Source: Plantago elongata (lineage: Eukaryota > Streptophyta > Magnoliopsida > Lamiales > Plantaginaceae). From it: a DNA stretch of 21,036 bases. Shown piece by piece: positions 8,091 to 17,309 of the stretch; the first letter of the stretch is position 1, and every line of letters starts with the position of its first letter. The DNA lies in assembly GCA_036897095.1 (NCBI GenBank), contig JAYMSP010003112.1, forward strand, positions 1 to 21,036, read 5' to 3'. Position numbers and translations under genes: made by a program. A model generated the notes under the pieces. That model did no database searches. It was given only the letters and a program-made list of their open reading frames with translations, and was not told the DNA's origin.

Positions 8091-10683
8091 CTACAAATTC
8101 CCTTGTGGATACTGGTCCACACAATTGAGCCACGGGTTTCGCAATGGCTTCTTGATCTTGCGCATTGCCTTCCAAACCGCGCTATTGCACTTGAACCCCG
8201 ACCCAAAAGCCAGTTGCCAAACCCGATCACCCCTCTTCACCTTCTCCTTCGCTTCCAAATACGCCAACTCATACCAAATGCTGCTGCTTGAGGTGTTGCC
8301 AAATCGGTGCAAGGTTGCACGTGGTGCCTCCAGGTTTTTGTCACTCAATTCAAGGTTCCTTTGCAGCTCGTCTAGAACTGTTTTGCTAGCAGCATGAATG
8401 CAGAAGTGCTCGAATGCAAGCTTGTAATCAGGAATGTATGGTTTTGCGGACTCTGATTTGGTAGCTCTGCCGAACATGAACTTCCAGATGAGAGCTGAGA
8501 AGAAGAGGAGCTGCTCTGAGAAGGGCAAGACCAAGGGGCCTAGTGTGGTTATGTTTGTCTTGATTGCATCACCTCCGATTTCTACCAAATCTTTACTCAC
8601 TTTTATTCCCTTGAACTTCTCGCTGTCTTCTTCTTGAATGATGCTCCTGATGCGTACAAAAGCGAACAATTTAGTGATCAGAAACAATCTCAGAAAATGT
8701 TCTGCATTGTTAAGATAATCTCGTATCATATCAGGTACCTAAAGCTAACTGATAACCTGATCGAACTGATAACGTAACACTACAAACTTGGTGAAAAAGC
8801 AAAATGTACCTGAAGCTCCGATCATCAGCACCCTTATGCGTCCTGACAACATGCTCAAGTCTATATTTGGCACGGCGATTGTCACGGCGGCGATTGGAGA
8901 GCATGACAGCAGAGCAACCCATTCTGAAATAACAGTTCGGTATCAACATCGACCTATCCTTACCAGGGTACCAATTATACCCAACGATTTCGGTACTAAC
9001 CACCACAGCAATGCTATTAGGATTGGCCTCCAACATGTCGCGTGCCAAATCAATCCCGATCACACTAGCACTGCAACCCATTCCGCCCAAGTTGAAGCTA
9101 AGGACGTTCCCACGCATCTTATAGTGGTTGATCACCATAGCCGAAAGGGATGGCGTCGGGTTGAAGAGGCTGCAGTTGACAACGAGCACTCCAACGTCCT
9201 TGGGTCGGATATGTGTTTTCTCGAAGAGTTCGTCCAGTGCGCCAAAGATGACTGCGGAAGCCTCTGCACGGCCTTCCTTCATAGTTGCTGTGTTCTCTGG
9301 TGAGCCGATGGATTTTGGGATGTATGTTTCGTTGCCGATGCCGGAGGATTCCAGGATGCGCTTCTGGAATTCGATGCTCGGTTCATCAAATTTGCCTGAT
9401 TTTCTTGCTAGTTCAATGAACTGGTCCTTTGTTACCTGCATAATTATTTCATCAGCCATTTTAGCTTAGTCTTGTACAAACAAGGGTGTACATATCTCAT
9501 TGCCACTTGCCAGTAAGAAGGGGGGAGCCAAAAGACAAAACAACGTATCATTAATTTAAAACTATAAAACTTCAATTGATAATATATCGAAAGTAATTTT
9601 ATTACATTCAAAGTAATTTCTTTTTTCCTAAATAGAAAAGATTACAATCTTATACCTCCTTTAAAAATTAAACTTTGCACCCGCTTTTCTTATTCAAGCT
9701 CTATTTCACTGTACCACTTTATAATAACTTCACATTCAAAGTAATTTGTTTCCAAAAACCTCTTTTCTTTTCCTTTTTCTTTATACTCCATGTCAAAGGA
9801 CCGCAGAACATTATACTCTAAGAACACCAAAGGTGGAATGACTTTGTACGTATTAATTAAAATATTTGACATCGATAATTTAAAATTAAATTGAAATTAA
9901 AATTGAGAAATTTTAACTTCAAAATGCCTCCGTCCTTTCAAAATAAAATGTTCCATCTTAATTTTTTATTATCAACAAATATTAAATTTTACTTACTTTG
10001 GCCCGGATTAAAATTTTCATTTTGACATTTTACGCTTAAAAATTTACAGCCTAACTATAAATTAATATTAAATTATAAATATAAAATGTACAATTTATTA
10101 ATAAGATGATACTTTAGGGGGTTAATTAAGTTGGATCTATTACTAAAACCTACCACTTAATCACTAATCGAAATAGTGTATTGATAAATTAAATCCACAA
10201 GTGGTTACTTGTACATATGTAATAAATCTAATGAATTTTGATATTAATACTGCAACATAATTCTTGACGGCTACGTACCTTAAAATCCTGACTGGGCTTG
10301 TAGCAGGCGAAGTCGAGAAGATAAATAGAGGTAGGTCTGGAAATGAAGTAAATGGTAAGCGTAAACACAAACACAGCCAAGAAAGCAACGACAGTAGCTA
10401 GATCATAAGTAGCAGTAGTATCCCATAGCCTCTGCCACATCTCTTCCTTCCTCAGCGTTCCAACCTCCGCCCCGAATACGACTACCAAAACCGGAACGGT
10501 TGCCAGGTACAATCCATGGTTTATGAGGTAATGGTACCCGAGTTTTACATACTTCATGTTCACTGAGTTCACAAACTCCGGTAACCGACGTCGAACACGA
10601 ACCGAGAACTTCATCGAACCTGACTCCTCCCCCCGGTTCACTATCTCGGTCGAGAGAAGATCTTGCTCACCAGGCATAGGCAT
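8091..10683 (-). CDS. FDH: 3-ketoacyl-CoA synthase, FIDDLEHEAD/KCS10 type
   Basis: Condensing enzyme of very-long-chain fatty acid elongation in the ER; in Arabidopsis FDH is epidermal and prevents organ fusion. Three exons: 10683-10279, 9435-8810, 8646-8091 (TAG at 8091-8093), with GT-AG introns of 843 and 163 bp, give 528 residues against about 550 in Arabidopsis. The start is set by the family-specific [13 protein letters not shown] and [10 protein letters not shown] blocks; a second in-frame ATG lies two codons on. Two membrane segments lie near residues 50-74 and 93-116, followed by [10 protein letters not shown]. The catalytic triad is present: Cys256 in [10 protein letters not shown], His428 in FCIHAASK, Asn461 in [28 protein letters not shown] and [17 protein letters not shown] distinguish FDH from other KCS proteins. 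GCSAS replaces the usual GCSAG. The reading frame is intact. A weak TATA-like CATAAAT lies near 10741-10747. Confidence 0.95.
9588..9750. repeat. Short direct repeat in FDH intron 1
   Basis: ACATTCAAAGTAATTT occurs near 9604 and again near 9732, with a partial copy near 9588. The rest of this intron (9436-10278) is AT-rich and contains nothing else I recognise apart from the possible MITE end at 9927. Confidence 0.5.
9927..9962. mobile_element. Possible single Stowaway end in FDH intron 1
   Basis: CCTCCGTCCTTTCAAAATAA resembles a Stowaway terminus. I could not find a matching inverted end downstream, so it is either a truncated element or chance. Confidence 0.35.
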
Positions 10684-11599
10684 GGCTTGGTTGTTTGTGT
10701 TTGGGTTTGTTTGAATATTGTGTGTTGAATAGGTGGATGGATTTATGAAGGGAAGAAAGGAGTTGGTTGGGTGAGTTATTAATGTTGGTACCAGACGTAG
10801 TTAAGGGTTGTGTAGTTGGTTAGATTGCAAGCGGGGAAATAAATTGTGCAATCAATGTGGAGTGCCTTTTTCGAGTTAAGTATATGCGGTTTGCATAATC
10901 CTCTCACAATAGATGTGTGAATAAATTAGCTAGATTACTTACAAATAAGTCTCTTAATTTCCAAATTCATAAAACTATTTCTTCAAATAGTCAACAGCGT
11001 CATAATCCGCCCAGCGAAAGTGCTTATGATCATTGGAACTTCAAGTTAACACCTGCACAAACACTATGGTTGGGGTTCCAACTGTAAATCCGATTTGCTA
11101 AGTGTCAATTTTGATAGAGACTTTATTCAATAGAAATTGTGAAGTCTTACATAGTATTTTAGGTATGAATAGGTGAAGGTCACTTACCTTGTTTATGGGA
11201 ATGCACCCATAATTAGAGGTTTTTCATGAGAATGGAAGAACCCATACATACAATAAATGACTCCTTAGCCCATGAACCACTACGTTGACTTAACTCATGT
11301 TTCATTTTGGTTATTTGAGGTCATTGCAGAGATTTCATCGTTCCTTCGAAGAACACGAGGAGCTTAGCATGTCTTTAACGTTTTTTGACATATTTATGTA
11401 TCAACAAAGTCAACTATACATGTGGAACAATAAGAGTTATCTCTAAAAAAGTTATAATTGTTATCGGCATGGACATCTATCATTAACTTGGATCTTCTTT
11501 GTAAAACTTAGGATTACTGTTGGGACACCCGGCCAATATCAATTTGGGTATTCACTAATACCATAGTAAGTAGTCATCATATCAATTAAGTTTTTGTTT
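10684..11599. other. FDH upstream region
   Basis: This should contain the FDH promoter and 5' UTR (transcribed leftward). The leader just before the ATG is rich in CAAAC/CAACC on the coding strand. I found no L1-box (TAAATGYA) here on either strand by eye. No gene was recognised. Confidence 0.5.
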
Positions 11600-11660
11600 A
11601 CCACTATTTTTTCAGCTTCATGGATTTTTTTAATAAAAAGCTCGTTACGTGAACGCGCAG

Positions 11661-11702
11661 CTTTTCAAACAAGCTAGCTGAAAAATTAGCTGGTTTGAGA
11701 AG
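11661..11702. repeat. Hairpin with 16-bp arms
   Basis: CTTTTCAAACAAGCTA (11661-11676) pairs with TAGCTGGTTTGAGAAG (11687-11702) at 14 of 16 positions, with a 10-base loop. Weaker symmetry extends outward to about 11600 and 11748 (ACCACTA.. versus ..TGGTAT), so it may be the centre of a foldback MITE. Confidence 0.55.
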
Positions 11703-11839
11703 TTAACTTTGTGAAAAAAAAAACTACCTGGTTATTCAGCTAAATGGTATGATGTGGATTAAGGGCTATTTGACTTGTATGTAATTACAAGATCCTGTCT
11801 TAAGTTATTTTAGTCTATCATGCTTAAACATAAATATTA

Positions 11840-12089
11840 CTTCATCCGTACCATCAAACTTCATACATTAGGATTGACGCGTAATGTTATGCGAAAAGTT
11901 AAAGTAATAATAAAAAATTGAAAAAGGTAAGGAAAAGTGTACTTTTAGTGACAAAATGTGTAATTTTTGAGTAAAGTTGAAATTATTTATTATTTGTTAG
12001 TAGTGAGATAACTTTCTTTTTGTAATGTATGAAGTTTGGTGGAACGGTTAAAAATGACATATGTATGAAATTTGTTGGGACGGAGGGAG
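11840..12089. mobile_element. Stowaway-like MITE with a doubled right terminus
   Basis: TA duplications at 11838-11839 and 12090-12091 flank 250 bp. The right end, read inward on the minus strand, starts CTCCCTCCGTCCC, the classic Stowaway terminus; the left end is CTTCATCCGTACCATC. The left CCGTACCATCAAACTTCATA matches best an inner copy on the right side (CCGTTCCACCAAACTTCATA on the minus strand, near 12016-12045), while the outer right end is a second diverged copy. No coding capacity. Confidence 0.8.
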
Positions 12090-12091
12090 TA

Positions 12092-12622
12092 ACTATCATA
12101 AACACTCTGAAGATACGATATTTAAATATATAACTTATTTAAAAACTTAAATGTTATCTAGAATATTATTTAAGTTATTTATTATAAGTTTTCTTATTAT
12201 TATTTATGTAATAAAATGTGTTTTTGGTAATGAAAAATAATAATATTGGAAATATACATGCTTGGTTAATAAAATTGATTAATTTTTTTATGGATATGTA
12301 TTTGTTTTTAGATATGTTACTTGCGGTAATTTATTCATTAATGTGATGAGATGACTTTCCGAACTTGAAAGTCGTGACACGAGATGAGATGATTTTCCGA
12401 TCCACTTGCAGGCAGTCTCTAATGCATGGGGTTGCGTTTTTGTTAATGTGTGCAGTGGTATGCAACTTCCAGCTACCTGTGTTTTTCATTTCGTTACAGG
12501 AACGCCTACTTGTGCTCCTTGCGTGTACTGCGACTTCTACAACTCAATTCATTGCAATATGAGAAACGGCAATTACAGTGCAATAATTAGGAGTAGGTCT
12601 CCTTAGACCATCCGCATTAGTT
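12092..12622. other. AT-rich spacer with an unassigned cysteine-rich open frame
   Basis: The first part is strongly AT-rich. After an acceptor-like TTGCAG ending near 12409, a frame open to about 12606 encodes a cysteine-rich stretch (for example TPTCAPCVYCDF). It has no ATG at its head and no family I recognise. It may be a degraded exon or chance. Confidence 0.3.
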
Positions 12623-12627
12623 GACCG

Positions 12628-13605
12628 TGTTGGGTATCTATCGAATAGTGTTAGCGGATGGATAGTGTATCGAAGATGAAAATATGAAACACAACACAAA
12701 AATAAACGAAATTGTTGAGTAGAGGGTGACCCTTAGTCTTTAAGACTTTATTTGTACCGCTCTTGTACTCACGATTAACAACAAACAGTCTCCCAATATA
12801 GAACAACATTGATAAATTAGAGTTCTACATCAAACAGTCTTTCAAGATAAAACAACAGTGATAAATTAGAGTTCTAGCACTGAACACTAATTCCGACGAA
12901 TTAGTACACTATGAAAATACTGAAGAACATCCAACACCCACTACATATAAAAGTAGCAACTCTATTTTATACTTCTTTATCCTCTTATACGGTTAGAAAA
13001 TTTCAAAGGAAATTCATAATATACGTCCTCCAAACTTCACAAGTTACTTAGGATTTGAAACACATAAAATATATATTAATTTGGTATCCTCCACTATATA
13101 TTCTCCTAGAAGAGAATATGGACTTGAATTCGGATGTCTCCATCTTTTCAAAATGAAGTAGGGGAGTCCCTATACATAGACATTAAAAAGTTGCAAGGAA
13201 AAGATGCAATTATACGATCACAACTCTCTGCACCCGACATGACATAACCGAATAAGTTCAACATCTCTTCACAAATAGTTGCATGGCTCAATTCGAAAGT
13301 TGTGACCCTGGTCAATCAACAAGTCATGATTTCTAACCCAAGAGTCACAACTTTTTGCTATTTTGCATTTCCTTGATTCAACAACCTTCCAAGTGTTCCA
13401 TCAGGCACCAAGTTCAAACCTCTTCTTCCACACCTTTTTATCTATATATTTACATATATTTTGTCGGAATTTAACGCAACTTCATTGCAAATACCTTCGT
13501 ATTAATAATTACAAGCGATCTATTTGTGCGTTAATTTCTCATTCATCTTAAATTCAAATTGAATAATTACAGATATTAAATACACTTTAATTAAAAATTC
13601 CAACA
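12628..13605 (+). mobile_element. Solo LTR candidate, Copia-like
   Basis: The 978-bp segment starts TGTTGGG and ends TTCCAACA, the terminal inverted TGTTGG...CCAACA common in Ty1-Copia LTRs. It is flanked by GACCG (12623-12627) and GACAG (13606-13610), a 5-bp duplication matching at four of five positions. A TATA-like CATATAAAAG near 12946 supports plus orientation. No second LTR or internal coding region is visible, so a solo LTR left by recombination is the simplest reading. A 49-bp tandem repeat lies inside. Confidence 0.6.
12783..12880. repeat. 49-bp tandem duplication in the LTR candidate
   Basis: AAACAGTC starts at 12783 and again at 12832. Both units continue through a near-identical GATAAATTAGAGTTCTA. 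Confidence 0.8.
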
Positions 13606-13671
13606 GACAGCTCATGACACGTCATCAACGGTTGACGTTGTGCCGCGACATGCTTATGCTCGGGTTACGCT

Positions 13672-14124
13672 CAATGGCGAAGCCACTAAGGCCACCACCC
13701 CGTGCTTGGCACGAGATAAAAAAAAAAGTTTAGTATTGTATATTTCAAGTTTTTCCAAAACTAGCACGAGTATATTTCGAGAATTTTTGTTTAAATATGT
13801 ATTAAATTTTATTTTTAACGATTGATACGGTCTATTTTTCTAATTTGATTTAAACTAAAAACAATAACACAACCATAAAAAGGCATTTTAAGTGGTTGTA
13901 TTCATTAAATTTATAGAAAATAATGATATTTAAAGATTTTTTTATCTATTTATAATTTTTTTTAGTAAAAATTAGTTAAAACATTTGATTTGTGGTTTTC
14001 ATTATGTATAGAAAAAAAAAGATCGGGTGCTCTCCATACTTATAACATTTTTTATATTTATTTATTTGAATTAAACTAATTATAATTGAGCACGGGATGA
14101 AAAAAATTCCTAGCTTCACCCCTG
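13672..14124. mobile_element. Degenerate hAT-like MITE
   Basis: The left end CAATGGCGAAGCCACTAAGG and the right end on the opposite strand, CAGGGGTGAAGCTAGGAATT, are imperfect inverted repeats, each followed at some distance by CCCGTGCT. The CAGKGGCGAAGC-type start is typical of plant hAT-derived repeats. The 8-bp flanks GTTACGCT and ATTATGAT match at five of eight positions, mostly differing by transitions, as expected for an old 8-bp duplication. The interior is AT-rich and non-coding. Confidence 0.6.
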
Positions 14125-14268
14125 ATTATGATGTCATGGGATTAAAAGGAATCCTTTTTAATTTTACTTTACATGAATACTATATTATAAGAGTGGTTAG
14201 CATCGAAATTATTAAAATTAAATGAAGAAAACTCGTTTTACAATTTATTAAGGCTCAATTCTAATTAA

Positions 14269-14381
14269 GGCTTTGTTCTCTTCAATTGAAATTTACTAAA
14301 GGGAATTGAAATAAAATATAAATTATAACTAAGTAGATCTGAAATGAATTGAAGTGATTTTCAGTTTAAGATAACAAAGTC
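14269..14381. mobile_element. Tourist-like MITE, 113 bp
   Basis: The left end GGCTTTGTTCTCTTCAATTG and the right end on the opposite strand, GACTTTGTTATCTTAAACTG, are imperfect inverted repeats that continue for about 30 bp. A TAA trinucleotide flanks each side (14266-14268 and 14382-14384), as made by PIF/Harbinger transposition. Confidence 0.65.
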
Positions 14382-14629
14382 TAATATAAGTAAAACTTTA
14401 TTCAAACAACTAATATATTTGAACAAACTAAGTGCATGTTTGATTTTTATGGGAATGGTTAGTTGTAGAATTCGATGGAATTGTCTGTGAACCATAATTC
14501 ATGAATTGTGAGGTGGGTTTGTGATGAATTTCATATTTGGTTTCTTATTAGGCGTTTATGAACCGGGTTTCATATTTCGACATTTTTTCATTGTCTGGTT
14601 TTGTGAAATGGAAATGGAATTCTCTTTAA

Positions 14630-14794
14630 TGGGCTTTGGGCCTTTGCTAACAGATCAACATTTTAGCCCAATAACTGAAAATGGCCTGGGCTTCATACGA
14701 AATTCAGAAAATTTCTCCCAAATTATGAAATTGAGGTTATAAATTCGACATGTCATAAACCCTAGTCCCCAATTACAAATTCATTGAAACCCTA
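14630..14794 (+). promoter_or_regulatory. Orphan promoter-like cluster: site II and telo-box motifs
   Basis: Four TGGGCY site II elements (14630-14635, 14637-14642, 14687-14692, and reversed at 14665-14670) are followed by two telo boxes AAACCCTA at 14757-14764 and 14787-14794. This order and spacing are typical of plant promoters for ribosomal-protein and other growth-linked genes. No recognisable gene follows. The nearest ATG frame is at 14872. Confidence 0.55.
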
Positions 14795-14871
14795 GTTCAT
14801 CCTTCAGAAATCACAAATTCAACATTGTCACTCAAGACACATCGTCTAACACCAGTGGTCCCGTGACAAGA

Positions 14872-15096
14872 ATGAATAACGAAATGTTGATGATGGAATT
14901 TGATTGGTGTAAATGCGAGACTAAGCAGATACCCGTTGATGAAATCAACTGGAAGTCTATACCACTAAAAAATACATCGACAATTATAATTGATGAACAC
15001 GAAAATATTGAATTCATTAAAAGTAACCTATCACATATTAATTCTATTTTAACCCATCACATACACAAATGTACTACTAGTATAATAAACATATGA
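14872..15096 (+). CDS. Unrecognised short frame downstream of the promoter-like cluster
   Basis: The frame starts at ATG 14872, about 80 bp after the second telo box, and runs about 74 codons. The first 50 residues are acidic and fairly complex (MMEFDWCKCETKQIPVDEIN), then a donor-like AAAA-GTAACC occurs near 15027, after which the frame becomes low in complexity. It could be a first exon of a truncated or decayed gene, or chance. I do not recognise the protein. Confidence 0.25.
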   Translation: MNNEMLMMEFDWCKCETKQIPVDEINWKSIPLKNTSTIIIDEHENIEFIKSNLSHINSILTHHIHKCTTSIINI

Positions 15097-15099
15097 CAT

Positions 15100-16009
15100 T
15101 TGAAAGGAAATTCCGCTTTTGACGAAAATTCAAACTTCAAATCATAATAAATTTTTATTAAATTTATAAGTTTACATTAAACTCCACATATGGTCCTGAT
15201 GAAGCTCTTTAGCTAGTCGGGAAAAAAAATTGATCAATCCATCATATAATTTAACTATGCATTCTTATGCTCCATGTAAATTAGACACTATAATGTTTGG
15301 TACCTACTTATTTACCGAATTCTCATATACTTTTTAAGCTTAGACTTTTACTGCAAGGGTTCTAGAAATATAAATTGATTTATAAAAACCCAACAATCCC
15401 TTCTTTTAATGTGTTTTTTTATGGTGGATCGGAAGAAGGATCAACGACCATATCCAAAGTAAATCTCAATAATCTCAAGAAATGCATACGAACATACCAA
15501 GAAAATGCTTGAAATCTATAAACTAGACAAACATAATAGTTGGCATAATGTGAATACATGAATTAACGACCATAAAAAGTTGATTTCACTTGGTCAGGAT
15601 GAGAACAATGCAGTTCGAAATGGCTTCATTCGTCATTATTGTAGCAGCAGAAAACCCATTTTAAGAATACATGCTCATAGTAGGTATTGTTTTTGTGGGA
15701 TTGTCTCCCAATTTTACACATGAAACACTATTCTGGTTCAAGAAATGGAATTGTGGTTGGACCAAATTCCCTCAACAGATTTCCACTCCCAATAAGAACC
15801 ATAACATTGGAATTGTTGACAAAAAGGGTGAACTTTGCACATTTCCTACAAAACCAAACAGCCACTAAAGGGAATCTAAGTCAAACTAACACAAACAGAA
15901 TGCAATAAGCACACAACACATAAATAAAAATGCAACAAACACACAACACACGATTGAATGCTTGACAAATTAAAGATAAGATGCTTGGAAAAGTAAAGAA
16001 AAATTAAGA
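15100..16009. other. Spacer without recognisable features
   Basis: AT-rich sequence. Open frames around 15671-15908 overlap each other in different phases, have no family signature and look like chance. Confidence 0.5.
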
Positions 16010-16420
16010 ATTACTTTCACCCAAATCATATTCCCTAAACTTTAATAAAACACAAAATAATTCCACCATCACCAACCATCTTCCACCACCTATAACCACC
16101 ATCTCCATTTTAGGTCGTCCCTTCTCCATTTCTCTTCAAAAAAAGCTTTGATCGGAGTTGTTTAAAGCTTCGACCAGAGCTGTATTTAGAGCTCTAAACG
16201 ACGGAGTTGTTACGGCTCCGATCGGAGCATCTTCAAAAAAAATAAACGAAGGGAGTAAGAGGACATAGGTGGTGGAAATTGATGGTTAGAGATGGTGATG
16301 TGGTGTGGGAGATGGTGATGGATAAGATGGATTGAAATGCTAATAAGTAAAGTTTTGGGTATTAATTGACAAGAATGATAAGTTTTATGGGCTAATTTTG
16401 TAATAATTAAAATTATTATT
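16010..16420. mobile_element. Foldback element with a tandem-repeat core
   Basis: The left arm (about 16060-16110, rich in CCACCATCACCAACCATC) pairs imperfectly with the right arm (about 16266-16321, AGGTGGTGGAAATTGATGGT). Fainter symmetry extends outward (CCCTAAACTTTA near 16033 versus TAAAGTTTTGGG near 16349). Between the arms is a 23-bp degenerate tandem array. The outer right end, read inward, AATTATTACAAAATTAGCCC, resembles Mutator-like termini. The boundaries and target duplication are not resolved. Confidence 0.45.
16142..16234. repeat. Four degenerate 22-25-bp tandem units
   Basis: Units 16142-16163, 16164-16187, 16188-16212 and 16213-16234 share a consensus near AAAGCTCCGATCGGAGTTGT. 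Each unit is itself partly palindromic around CTCCGATCGGAG, most clearly in the last one. The block is GC-richer than its surroundings. Confidence 0.65.
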
Positions 16421-16840
16421 ATTGTTGAATTAACAAGAAAAGATAAAATAAGAGTTTAACTTTGTGTGTGTAGATGTAATTATCAAATTAGGCCTTTGTT
16501 AATTTTAGATGAATCTGTAATAGTCGACAATTCGGGGTTAAATGTGCAAAGGGGTAGCTTATGTAGTTTTCCGTTATAAATATCAAATTCTTTCAAAATT
16601 ACGATGTCTTGAAGACCACAAACATAAAATGGTAAAATTTGATTTCAACAATGATCACTGCTTCAATAACGCTAAGAATTAATATATTAAAAATGAGTCT
16701 GTTGTCACAATTGACTGACTGAACAAATTACATGTATGTCTTATAAATCTTTTAATGTTAAATTAATGCAATGTAATTTGAAGTTTAACTTGACTCTTTA
16801 ACACTTAAACTTGGACAATTGGACTTTACTTTGGAATAAC
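16421..16840. other. AT-rich spacer
   Basis: I see no gene or clear repeat. A GGGGTTAAATGTGCAAAGGGG stretch begins near 16533 and is reminiscent of motifs in the intron array at 5107-5215, but the match is short. Confidence 0.4.
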
Positions 16841-16846
16841 ATGATT

Positions 16847-17006
16847 TGGGGCTGATTGGCCAAGCATTTAAATGCCCCCATTTGACTCGATGAACAGTGT
16901 TTTGGCCTAAAATACACTTCAAAAACCCCATTTCAATTTTATTACAAACACAATTTCACCAAAATCTCATCTAAATGGACATTTAAGTGCCATGCCAATC
17001 AGCCCC
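16847..17006. mobile_element. Short TIR element (MITE), 160 bp
   Basis: GGGGCTGATTGGC (16848-16860) is exactly inverted at the right end (GCCAATCAGCCCC, 16994-17006). The inverted repeat continues imperfectly for about 25 bp (GCATTTAAATGCCCCCATTT versus GCACTTAAATGTCCATTT). TGATT flanks both sides (16842-16846 and 17007-17011). The terminus resembles Tourist/hAT ends, but the duplication length fits neither cleanly, so the superfamily is left open. Confidence 0.72.
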
Positions 17007-17011
17007 TGATT

Positions 17012-17309
17012 CTTGTCTTCCAATTCGGAGCTCAACGTAATAGTCACATTTTGCTAGGTGAATTTGTCACAAAATCCTTCTAGCAAGTTTATTTGAGTAA
17101 AGAGTTTAATTGAGCAATTAACAAGTCTTTTCTAAATTTAAGAATAAATGAGCCTAGAAGATAGAGAAGGTATGTATTGAAGTTGGAGACGACCGATCGG
17201 ACTTACACGAATTACGTTTTGAAGCAAATTTGTGACAAGAACAATATCAATATGATTGGAATGGCAAATTTCTGACCCGGAAACAGAAAACTAAAACTAC
17301 AAGTTGAGT
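17012..17309. other. Downstream flank of the F-box gene
   Basis: This probably holds the 3' UTR of the leftward F-box gene. No other feature was seen. Confidence 0.5.

Noticed and set aside
8788..9303. A 171-codon open frame on the plus strand
   Set aside because: It is the antisense shadow of FDH exon 2, which has an unmistakable family match on the minus strand.
8731..9459. A separate minus-strand gene starting MADEIIM
   Set aside because: The first eight residues are intron. The real exon starts at 9435 after an acceptor AG and continues exon 1 (…[12 protein letters not shown]) in frame.
10684..11840. An L1-box (TAAATGYA) in the FDH promoter
   Set aside because: FDH in Arabidopsis is epidermal, so I looked for this motif on both strands by eye and did not find it.
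15671..15908. Two overlapping 65-73-codon frames
   Set aside because: Different phases of the same AT-rich DNA, with no motif and no promoter; treated as chance.
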